DNA of 64,000 nucleotides from JAFNAG01 sp041501225 (GTDB lineage: Bacteria > Acidobacteriota > UBA6911), in contig JBGQNR010000002.1 in the NCBI GenBank assembly GCA_041501225.1, positions 30,159 through 94,158 on the forward strand. Reading direction: 5' to 3'. Under the pieces are notes generated by a model, which was not told where the DNA came from, ran no database searches, and worked only from the letters and a program-made list of their open reading frames with translations. This document shows positions 50,540-58,596 of this stretch, piece by piece (the first letter of the stretch is position 1; every line of letters begins with the position of its first letter). A program made the position numbers and the translations under genes.

Positions 50540-51889
50540 ATGAAACCGAAGCAGAGTAACCGAATCCGCGCGATCACGTATGGCATAATCGCCTTGGTCA
50601 CCGTGCTTGTCGTCTCCCCTACGCTCGCAAACGCGCAGGGCAGAAGGGGCGGCGGCCAGGGTGCAGCCCAGGGCGCGGCGGTCCAGCTCCTCAAGCCCGC
50701 ACGCGTGTTCGACGCTGAGGACGGCAAAACCCACGAGGGCTGGGTTGTGCTTGTACGCGGAGACCGGATCGCGGCGGTTGGGCTCCCCGCCCAGGTGCAG
50801 GTGCCTGAGGGAACAAAGACGATCGAATTACCCGGCACGACGCTGCTTCCGGGCCTGATGGACATCCACTCGCATGTTTTCCTCCACCCCTACAATGAAA
50901 CGTTGTGGAACGACCAGGTGCTCACGGAGCCTCCTGCCTATCGGACCATCGAAGCGGTGATCCACTGCGAAAGGACGCTGATGGCAGGATTCACTCTGTT
51001 GCGCGATCTCGGCACGGAAGGGGCTGGTTACGCAGATGTTTCCGTGCAGCGCGCCATCCGCGAAGGCAAGATCCCGGGGCCGCGCTTGCTGGTGGCAACG
51101 CTCGCGATTGTCGCCACCGCAAGTTACGGGCCGGGGCCCGCCGGCTTCGCTCCGGATCTCGTCTTGCCCAAGGGCGGCCAGGAGGTGAGCGGCCAGGCCG
51201 AAATGATCAAGGCTGTGCGCGAACAAGTCGGACACGGAGCCGATTGGGTCAAGGTATATGCCGATTATCGGCATGGTGTGAGCGGAACCGTCCCGACTTT
51301 CAGCGAGGACGAATTGCGCACGCTGGTGGCGGAAGCACGCAGCGCCGGCCGGCCGGTTTCTGCCCATGCCACTACGGCCGAGGGAATGCGCCGTGCGACC
51401 GTGGCGGGAGTGGATTCCATCGAACATGGGTATGGCGGCACGGAAGAGGTCTTCCGCTTGATGGCGCAGCGCGGTACGGCGTTTCTCCCCACCCTGACGG
51501 CAGAGGAAGCCTACGGAGAGTATTTTCAGGGATACAAGCAGGGCGGGCCACTGACGGCGGGCATGCAGCAGGCCTTGGGTGCATTCAAGCTGGCGATGGA
51601 TGCGGGAGTCACGATCGGGCTGGGGAGCGATGTCGGCGTCTTTGCGCACGGAGACAATTACCGGGAACTGGAGTGGATGGTGCGCGCAGGCATGACTCCG
51701 ACGCAGGCTCTGCTGGCGGCAACGGCTGTGAATGCTAAAATCATCCGCATGCAGGACCAGTTGGGTCGAATCCGTCCCAACCTCTATGCCGACCTGATTG
51801 CAGTGAATGGCGACCCGACGCAGGACATCAAAGCCGCGCGTAACGTGCGATTTGTCATGAAGGGGGGCGTCATCTATAAGAATCAGTAA
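50540..51889 (+). CDS. Secreted amidohydrolase (imidazolonepropionase/prolidase-like)
   Basis: 449 aa from ATG 50540 (AAAGGAG 7 nt upstream) with a signal peptide to about residue 33 (ALVTVLVVSPTLANAQG), then a Gly/Ala-rich linker. Amidohydrolase metal ligands: His110 and His112 in LMDIHSHVF, a Lys in DWVKVYADYR (carbamylated bridge), HATTAEGM, SIEHGYGG and the final Asp in GLGSDVGVF. The N- and C-terminal strands form the small beta sandwich. Family members hydrolyse dipeptides or cyclic amides. Adjacent downstream to a secreted M28 peptidase, which fits extracellular peptide use. Confidence 0.92.
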   Translation: MKPKQSNRIRAITYGIIALVTVLVVSPTLANAQGRRGGGQGAAQGAAVQLLKPARVFDAEDGKTHEGWVVLVRGDRIAAVGLPAQVQVPEGTKTIELPGTTLLPGLMDIHSHVFLHPYNETLWNDQVLTEPPAYRTIEAVIHCERTLMAGFTLLRDLGTEGAGYADVSVQRAIREGKIPGPRLLVATLAIVATASYGPGPAGFAPDLVLPKGGQEVSGQAEMIKAVREQVGHGADWVKVYADYRHGVSGTVPTFSEDELRTLVAEARSAGRPVSAHATTAEGMRRATVAGVDSIEHGYGGTEEVFRLMAQRGTAFLPTLTAEEAYGEYFQGYKQGGPLTAGMQQALGAFKLAMDAGVTIGLGSDVGVFAHGDNYRELEWMVRAGMTPTQALLAATAVNAKIIRMQDQLGRIRPNLYADLIAVNGDPTQDIKAARNVRFVMKGGVIYKNQ

Positions 51890-51958
51890 GCCGCTCAGAC
51901 GGTGCGGGCAGACCACAAAAATCGCCAAATCATCCAGAGTCGGAAGGAGAAACTGAAC

Positions 51959-54043
51959 ATGCGCGGTATATCAAAGGCTGTTGGACTCGTGGCTGCGGCT
52001 CTGCCACTCCTGATGTGGTCTTTGCAGTACTCACCTGCTCAAACGACCCTCCTGCTCCCCGACAAAACGGTTCAGGCGGCCATCGCAGAGGCTTCCGGAG
52101 AGATCGCTCTTCACAACGAGATCATGCTCGGGCCCTTCGAGCGTGTCCGTGCCGAGAAAGAATACACAGGCCTCTTCTGGGAGACGGAGTACCTTGTGAA
52201 CAAGCTTAAGGAGTATGGCTTCTCGGATACCCATGTCGAGCAATTCGAGGCGTCGGGGACTCAGTGGGCCGCAGTCAAGGGGCGGCTCACAATGTTGTCT
52301 CCCACCATGGAAAAGCTCGCCGACATCGAAGAAACCGCCGCGATGCTTGCCCGCGGATCGTCTACTGCGGACGTCACGACCGAACTCGTTTACGTTCCCA
52401 ACGGCGGGAGGGAAGAGAGCTATAAAGGGATCGACGTCGCCGGCAAAATCGTGATTTCGGAAGGATCCTTGGGGAGCAGTTACAGCATGGCGGTGGGCCG
52501 GCTGGGTGCCGCAGGCGCCTGTGCCTTCGACACGAGATATCCCGATCAATATCCGAACATGGTCTTGTGGAATTCTGTGCCGCGCCTGGGTGAAGGCAAG
52601 AGCGGCTTCGGCTTCAATCTTTACTCTCCCAAGGGTAAAGACCTTGTGGCACGCCTTAAGCGCGGCGACAAGATCACTGCACGCGCCGAGGTGCAGGCCA
52701 AACAATATCCTGCGAAATCGGAGGCCGTTACGGCGCTGATTCCGGGCACGGAAAAAGACGGGCAGGAACTCCTCGTGGTGGCCCACCTGTACGAAGGCTA
52801 CGCCAAACAAGGCGCCAATGATAATTACAGCGGTTCCGTCTGCATTATGGAAGCGGGAAGGACCGTATTGGAATTGATCAAACGGGGGGTAATCCCTCAC
52901 CCGACGCGGAGCATTCGATTCCTCTGGGTGCCCGAGATCAGCGGGACGCGCGCCTATATTCGGAAGCATCCGGACGAAGTTCGCAAGATGATTGCCGGCA
53001 TCAACATGGACATGGTGGGCGAGGACCTCGTGAAGGCACGATCCTGGTTCATCACAAGCCAAACACCATGGTCGGTTCCGAGCGTCTTCAACGATGTTGT
53101 GCAGGAATTCGCCGAACTGGTTGTCGCCATGAACAACGATGCCCATGCGGAGACCTATGGCAAATTCAATCTGAAGATAACCTCTCCAAACGGGAGCCAG
53201 ATGCCGTTCCTGTTCAAGGTCATGGGCTACGACACCGGCAGCGACAACACCGTTCTGAGCAACGGTGTCGTCCGGGTGCCGACCGTGTATTTCGAATGCT
53301 GGCCCGACGATTTCTACCATGCGAGCATGGATTCGCCCGACAAGAGCGACGCGACGCAGCTTAAGCGGGTGGCCTTTATCGCCGCCTCGTCACTCATCTC
53401 GGCTTCCTCGGCCGGGGATGCGGAGTCGGGTCCCTACGTCTCCATGGCTGCCGCCAACGGACGAAGGAGGATTGCGGATGCCGCCGCCCAGGCGTATCGC
53501 CTTCTGGAGGCCGCCAACAAGGACTCGCTTGAAAACGCCTGCAAGACCGCTGTTCTAAAGATCGAAGGCGCCTATCTGCACGAGATAGAGAACATCAATT
53601 TAATTACCCTGTTTGTCAGGGGGAGCGCTGCGAAAGAAATGGTCAGGACTGAGGCGAGCAGCCTGGACAAGGAAAAGGCCGCCCTATTGCAGTCGCTGAA
53701 CTCGTGGTACGGATCGAAGTCTCGTCAATTCGGCATAACCAGCGCCGCTCCGACCTTCGCCGACGAAAAAAAACGGTACGGAGTGATGATTCCGGAACGG
53801 AAGGCCAAAGGGCTTGTCGAACAGATGGATGCGCAACTCAGGCCGAACCTGCCGAGGACCCATGACATTTTCAAGTTTCCGAATGCCTCCACAGAACTCG
53901 ATAATTTCATCGACGGCAAACGCAGCATATACGAAATTGCCGCTCTCGTTACGGCAGAATGTGGCGGCCCCGGCATTGCCGCGGTAGCTGAGTATTACCA
54001 GGCGCTTGAAAACCAAGGGAGCATCCTGATCATCAAGAAGTAG
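51959..54043 (+). CDS. Secreted M28-type peptidase with a PA-like insert, DUF4910-related
   Basis: 694 aa from ATG 51959 (AAGGAG upstream) with a signal peptide (VGLVAAALPLLMWSLQYSPAQ). A PA-like segment (GIDVAGKIVISEGSLGSSYS) precedes the catalytic part: VVAHLYEGYAKQGANDNYSG, FLWVPEISGTRAYI (catalytic Glu) and GINMDMVGED. The usual HxD of M28 is HLYE here, with the Glu a possible substitute. A His/Asp-rich YFECWPDDFYHASMDSPD supplies the last ligand. The C-terminal 200 residues are helical and extra relative to small M28 enzymes. Probably cotranscribed with the amidohydrolase. Confidence 0.82.
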   Translation: MRGISKAVGLVAAALPLLMWSLQYSPAQTTLLLPDKTVQAAIAEASGEIALHNEIMLGPFERVRAEKEYTGLFWETEYLVNKLKEYGFSDTHVEQFEASGTQWAAVKGRLTMLSPTMEKLADIEETAAMLARGSSTADVTTELVYVPNGGREESYKGIDVAGKIVISEGSLGSSYSMAVGRLGAAGACAFDTRYPDQYPNMVLWNSVPRLGEGKSGFGFNLYSPKGKDLVARLKRGDKITARAEVQAKQYPAKSEAVTALIPGTEKDGQELLVVAHLYEGYAKQGANDNYSGSVCIMEAGRTVLELIKRGVIPHPTRSIRFLWVPEISGTRAYIRKHPDEVRKMIAGINMDMVGEDLVKARSWFITSQTPWSVPSVFNDVVQEFAELVVAMNNDAHAETYGKFNLKITSPNGSQMPFLFKVMGYDTGSDNTVLSNGVVRVPTVYFECWPDDFYHASMDSPDKSDATQLKRVAFIAASSLISASSAGDAESGPYVSMAAANGRRRIADAAAQAYRLLEAANKDSLENACKTAVLKIEGAYLHEIENINLITLFVRGSAAKEMVRTEASSLDKEKAALLQSLNSWYGSKSRQFGITSAAPTFADEKKRYGVMIPERKAKGLVEQMDAQLRPNLPRTHDIFKFPNASTELDNFIDGKRSIYEIAALVTAECGGPGIAAVAEYYQALENQGSILIIKK

Positions 54044-54079
54044 CAGCATGTGAGACCAAAAGCGAAAACAAGTTTCCGC

Positions 54080-54199
54080 TGCGGACGTCCAAACTCATTG
54101 AGCTTTCCGGATACCTACATCAACAGCAGCTCATTCGGGATGATCAGCAGCACCTACGATCCGCGCATCGTGCAATTCGCGCTGAGGTTCACCTTCTAA
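54080..54199 (+). pseudogene. 3' relic of a TonB-dependent receptor
   Basis: The frame ending at TAA 54197 reads SFPDTYINSSSFGMISSTYD and then PRIVQFALRFTF. This is the conserved end of acidobacterial carboxypeptidase-like/TonB-dependent receptors, whose last strand is (R)xVQFALRxxF with a terminal Phe. Only about 35-40 codons remain; the other roughly 1,000 residues are gone and upstream is the M28 gene stop. The 268 bases after it hold no gene. Confidence 0.7.
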
Positions 54200-54467
54200 T
54201 CCCACCGGCTTCACCAGCCGGATAGTCACTGTGGCCGCTGGCCGAGAGGTCCGCGGCCACATTCACTCCCGGAGCCAGCCCGCCTATCGGATGCGAGGGG
54301 CATCCGCGTAATCATCCGGGCGCCCCCTGCTGCCGAAGAGAATATGCCTGCCTAACGCTATTTGTTCAGCGGATTACTGATCCATTTCCTTGCCGTCTGC
54401 ATCCATAATAAGGGGGCACTCGGCGCTAGCGTGTTGTATGCTTTGAGGTGTCGGGTCGAGAGAGATT

Positions 54468-55499
54468 ATGAGCGCTAGGAAACGAGTTTTTCTGCTATTG
54501 CTGTTTCTCCCGATGGGGATGCTGCTCTGGTCCGCATCCGGCCAGAATCCGCCGCCCAAAAAGGGAGATGTCCAGACCATCCAGGTTCAGGTCGAGATGG
54601 TTTCTCTGCCGGTGGTGGTAACTACTCGCGACGGCAGGCGGATCACGGATCTTGAGAAAGGGGATTTCGAAGTATATGAGGACAAAGTCCCGCAGAAAAT
54701 CGAAGGATTCTCGTCCACCGATGAACCTGTCACCATTGTCCTTGCGCTCGACTGCAGTGGCAGCATGCAGAGGAAATTGGCGCGCGTTCAAGACGAGGCG
54801 ATCCGCTTCGTAAACCTGCTGCACCCGGACGACTCGGTGGCCATCATGTCCTTTGCGGATGATGTGACCCTGCTCGAGGATTTCAGCATCGACCGGAAGC
54901 GCAATGCGTACGGAATCAAGGAGACCCGTTCGGATGGCTGGACGGCGCTGTATGAAGCGGTCTGGCTTGGACTCCAGGATGTTTTGAAGCCGGTCAAGGA
55001 ACGCAAGGCGCTCGTGATTTTCACGGACGGTGTCGATACCGCCAGCCGCCGGGCATCCAGCAAGGAGACGATCGATCTGGCGAAAGAGTCGCAGGCGACC
55101 ATCTACTCCATCTATTTCAACACAGAAAGTGACATGGAGATGGGCCGGCGATCGGGCGGCACGGTGGGAGGCTTCCCGCTCCCCATTCCACCCATCGTCG
55201 TGTCGCCGGGTTCTCGTCCGCCGGGTTCTTCCTCCTCGGAATACATGCAGGGCCGGCTCTATCTCACCCAACTGGCTGAATATAGCGGGGGAGTGTTGTA
55301 TGACGCGCTCAAGATGGAGGATCTGGGACCCGCCTTCGAGGAAATTGCGCGCGAACTGGCGAGCCAGTACAGCATCGCCTATTATTCGACCAACACCAAG
55401 CGCGACGGCAAATTCCGCAACGTGGAAGTGAAGGTTCGCCGCCCCGGGCTCGTCGCCAGAACGAAGAAGGGCTACCTCGCTCCCAAAGAGAAACGCTGA
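54468..55499 (+). CDS. VWFA-related protein of the acidobacterial type (TIGR03436-like)
   Basis: 343 aa with a signal peptide (FLLLLFLPMGMLLWSASGQ). After a beta-domain (VQVEMVSLPVVVTTRDGRRI, DLEKGDFEVYED) comes a VWA domain with intact MIDAS: Asp95, Ser97, Ser99 in ALDCSGSM, Thr in SDGWTALYEA and Asp in IFTDGVDT. The C-terminal YSIAYYSTNTKRDGKFRNVE followed by KVRRPGLVARTKKGY is the TIGR03436 signature end. These secreted proteins are abundant in Acidobacteriota; function unknown, likely metal-dependent protein binding. Confidence 0.93.
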   Translation: MSARKRVFLLLLFLPMGMLLWSASGQNPPPKKGDVQTIQVQVEMVSLPVVVTTRDGRRITDLEKGDFEVYEDKVPQKIEGFSSTDEPVTIVLALDCSGSMQRKLARVQDEAIRFVNLLHPDDSVAIMSFADDVTLLEDFSIDRKRNAYGIKETRSDGWTALYEAVWLGLQDVLKPVKERKALVIFTDGVDTASRRASSKETIDLAKESQATIYSIYFNTESDMEMGRRSGGTVGGFPLPIPPIVVSPGSRPPGSSSSEYMQGRLYLTQLAEYSGGVLYDALKMEDLGPAFEEIARELASQYSIAYYSTNTKRDGKFRNVEVKVRRPGLVARTKKGYLAPKEKR

Positions 55500-55623
55500 A
55501 TCCGTCTATGACCCTCCCTTTCCCAATTTTCGGCATGACCCTGGAATCCGGGTCAAGAAGCGGTGACACGGCGATACCCCAGGGAAGGAGCGCGATCTTC
55601 CAGCATTGCGGGTGGAAACTCTG

Positions 55624-55850
55624 TTATTTATTGGGAGCCCAATATCCCGGTTTGCTCCGAACGTTCAACGGCTTGCCATTGACCTCGACTCTGATCTCAC
55701 GGAACTTGCCATCCCGAAGAGGATTCGAAGAGATATAGGCGAGAACGTAATACGCACGGCCATCTTGCACTGCCTGCCGCAGGCTCCCCATTTGTCGCGC
55801 ACGATGGCATTGATCGCGGCCAGATCCACCGTGACTTTCATCCTGAAATT
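55624..55850 (-). pseudogene. 3' relic of a second VWFA-related protein
   Basis: On the minus strand the frame ending at TAA 55626-55624 reads LRQAVQDGRAYYVLAYISSN, then DGKFREIRVEVNGKPLNVRS and KPGYWAPNK. This matches the C-terminus of VWFA-related proteins, where YxxAY...DGKFRxIxVxV...KxGYxAP is conserved (compare the intact gene at 54468). Upstream, the frame has no start or VWA domain. A signal-peptide-like sequence in another frame at 55915-56012 may be the original 5' end after an internal deletion. Confidence 0.7.
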
Positions 55851-56063
55851 GCTTCTGGCAGGTTCCTGATCCCGCTGCAGCCAGCTGCTGCGGGATCTAG
55901 GCCGGGTCGATTTTCGCGCACTCGCAGGCGCCCAAGCTGCGGCTGGAATGGCAAAGGATATTGCCGAAAGAGCTATGAAAGCCAAGCATAATGTGCAGCG
56001 AATTGTTCTCATTGCCCTGTCTTCGACGATCTAGCTACTGGGAACAGACAAAGGTCCTACATT

Positions 56064-58385
56064 TTAGCAAGGTAGGTTCATTTTCCGCAGCAGATCCTGA
56101 AAACGCGGCTCGTGTCGCAGGGCATCGAATCTTGGATCCACCCCGATATAAGGCATCCAGTTTGCCCGTTCCTGACACCCCTTTTCGAGGCATGCTATCG
56201 CCGAATCTGTTTTTCCCAACCCGGTATAGACGAGCGCGAAGTTGAGACCGGATACGTGTTGTTTCTGTGAAAGTTTCACCAGTTCGTCGAGGATATGTTC
56301 GGCCTTGACCTTTTCGCCCGCCTGCCCGTAAACGTGACCGAGGGCCGCCAGCTCGACAGTCGAGCCACCCGATAGCTCAAGGGCTTTCTGCAGAGCCGCG
56401 GTGGCATCTTCGTACATCGTTTTGGCCTCACATGCCAGCCCGAGGAACCAATAGATCTCGTGAAAGTTCGGATCGACTGCAATCGTTGCGCGGCATGCTT
56501 CGATGGACTTGTCGTATTGGCGAGCATTGTAGTAATGCCAGGCTAGATGAACCCCCATTTCTGCATCCAAAGGGTCCAGTTCCAAGGCCCGCAGGCTGAC
56601 GGTGAGGGATTCATCCATTCTGCCCAGTGCCACCAGAAGATGTGAGTATCGATGGTATGCGTTGGTCGAGCTTGGGTTCAGCTCGACCGCCTTCCTGAAC
56701 TCCTGTTCCGCGGCGGCCCAGTCCCATTCATACGAGAGCTTGACCTCCGCCAGGGACGTGTGTGCCTCCGCAAGCGAGTCGTCAAGCTGCAGGGCCTTCA
56801 AAGCGGCTTCCTTTGCTCTTGGCACCTGTTCCATGGGAGATAACCCAACCAACTCGACGGATGTCAGCGAGGAGTAGGCATCGGCCAACCCGGCATAGGC
56901 GAGTGCATAATCAGGATCGGCCTGCAGCGCTCGTCGGAAGTATTCGATGCTCTTCCGATACCCTTCCGCAGTCCACTGGTTGCCAAAATACCGTCCTTTC
57001 AGGTACAGCTGATACGCTTCCATGTTAACTGTGGGCCTTTTCGCAAGCCGTTTCTTTTGCTCCGAGGTCAAGCGCACCTGCAGTCTGTTGGTAATCTCGC
57101 GCGAGATCGTGTCCTGCACTTCAAAGATGTCGGCGACCTTTCGCTGATACCGCTCCCCCCACAATTGCGAGCCGCTGCCTGCATCCACCAGCTCAACTGA
57201 GACGATCAAGGTGTCGCGATGCTGCATGACCTTTCCGGTCAGTACAGCACGGACATTGAGCTGGCGTGCTGCCGCCACAGGATCTGTCTGTCCCTTAAAG
57301 CGGAAAACAGTGCTGCGTGCCATTACCTGCAATCGCGGCAGCTGCGAGAGATTGTTGATCAGGCTTTCGGTAATGCCGTCGCTGAGGTACTCCATATCGG
57401 GATCGGCACTGGTGTTTTCGAACGGCAGAACCGCCAGTTGATCGACCCCTTTGCTGCCTTTCGATCTCGTCCTCCGATGCGGTCCGAACGCAAGCGCCTG
57501 CCGTTCCGGACGAGTGCCTCCTGAGGGCCCCGACTCGAAATCCCGCTTCAGTCGCTTCAGATCCGCGGCGAGATCGAAAGCGGTTTGATAGCGCAGCTCC
57601 CGGTCTTTCTCGAGAGCCTTGTGAATAATAAGCTCCAGTCCTGGAGGACAATCGGGATTCAGCCGCACCGGCGGGATGGGATCTTTGTGCAGGATGGCAT
57701 CCAGAATGGAAATTGAAGTGCCGCCGACAAACGCGCTTCGACCTGTCATCATTTCATAAAGCAGGGATCCCAGCGAGAAGATATCCGACCGCGCGTCAAC
57801 CTTCCTGCCCTCAGCCTGCTCAGGCGACATGTAAGCCACCGTTCCCAGGACCGTACCCGCGTCGGTCGAAGGCTCCATAGATCGAGTAAGGCCCGATGCG
57901 CCGTTTTGCGGACTTTCAGCCAGCTTAGCCAGACCGAAGTCCAGCACCTTTACCAGCCCTGCGTGCGTGATCATGATATTCCCTGGCTTCAAGTCCCGGT
58001 GGACAATGCCGACGGCATGGGCTTTGGCAATTGCTTCAGCAATCTGGACGGCGTAGGCAAGCGCGTCATTCAAAGGCAGACTCTTACCTGCGATCATTTG
58101 CGCAAGCGTTTCACCTTCCACATACTCCATGGCGATGAAGTCTATCCCGCCTTCCTGGGAGATATCGTAGATGGTGATAATGTTGGGGTGGTTGAGCGCC
58201 GACGCGGCCTTTGCTTCCTGCACGAAGCGCAGTTTGCGATCAGGTGAAGCGACCATTTCCGGAGGCAGGATTTTCAGTGCGGCAAAGCGTTCCAGGTGGA
58301 GGTCTCGAGCTTTATAAACTACTCCCATCCCGCCCGCGCCGATCTTTTCGACAATCTGATAGTGACCAAGCTTCCTGCCGATCAA
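56064..58385 (-). CDS. Ser/Thr protein kinase with TolB-like and TPR domains
   Basis: 773 aa, starting at TTG 58385 with GGGAGGG upstream. Kinase domain residues 1-270: glycine loop GAGGMGVVYKA, Lys38, HRDLKPGNIM (Asp131), DFG at 149-151, and YMSPEQAEGR. Unlike many bacterial kinases no transmembrane helix follows. Residues about 315-440 form a TolB N-like/adenylate cyclase-associated domain (VDQLAVLPFENTSADPDMEY, LSDGITESLINNLSQL). From 450 on are TPR units (ALAYAGLADAYSSLTSVELV and others). Length and domain order match acidobacterial PknB-like regulators. The relic at 14568 is a close paralogue of its N-terminus. Confidence 0.93.
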   Translation of the reverse strand: MIGRKLGHYQIVEKIGAGGMGVVYKARDLHLERFAALKILPPEMVASPDRKLRFVQEAKAASALNHPNIITIYDISQEGGIDFIAMEYVEGETLAQMIAGKSLPLNDALAYAVQIAEAIAKAHAVGIVHRDLKPGNIMITHAGLVKVLDFGLAKLAESPQNGASGLTRSMEPSTDAGTVLGTVAYMSPEQAEGRKVDARSDIFSLGSLLYEMMTGRSAFVGGTSISILDAILHKDPIPPVRLNPDCPPGLELIIHKALEKDRELRYQTAFDLAADLKRLKRDFESGPSGGTRPERQALAFGPHRRTRSKGSKGVDQLAVLPFENTSADPDMEYLSDGITESLINNLSQLPRLQVMARSTVFRFKGQTDPVAAARQLNVRAVLTGKVMQHRDTLIVSVELVDAGSGSQLWGERYQRKVADIFEVQDTISREITNRLQVRLTSEQKKRLAKRPTVNMEAYQLYLKGRYFGNQWTAEGYRKSIEYFRRALQADPDYALAYAGLADAYSSLTSVELVGLSPMEQVPRAKEAALKALQLDDSLAEAHTSLAEVKLSYEWDWAAAEQEFRKAVELNPSSTNAYHRYSHLLVALGRMDESLTVSLRALELDPLDAEMGVHLAWHYYNARQYDKSIEACRATIAVDPNFHEIYWFLGLACEAKTMYEDATAALQKALELSGGSTVELAALGHVYGQAGEKVKAEHILDELVKLSQKQHVSGLNFALVYTGLGKTDSAIACLEKGCQERANWMPYIGVDPRFDALRHEPRFQDLLRKMNLPC

Positions 58386-58596
58386 TGAATCTCACCCTCC
58401 CACACGGAAGTTGCCTGCAGGTACCAATCGGGAATAGAAATCGGCAGCATTATACAGCAACCCTGTCGCCTTTCCTCCGTGCCATTCTGCATTCCAGCGC
58501 AGACATTCGAGAGGAAGGCCCCGGATGCAACAGCGATAAGGCGCCATCTTCCTGAGCTGGGATTGCTGTCTTGGTGGCGCCGCAGAAGAATCCTGC

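Noticed and set aside
52031..53320. Minus-strand open frame of 429 codons
   Set aside because: Antisense to the M28 peptidase at 51959, which has signal peptide, ribosome site and catalytic motifs.
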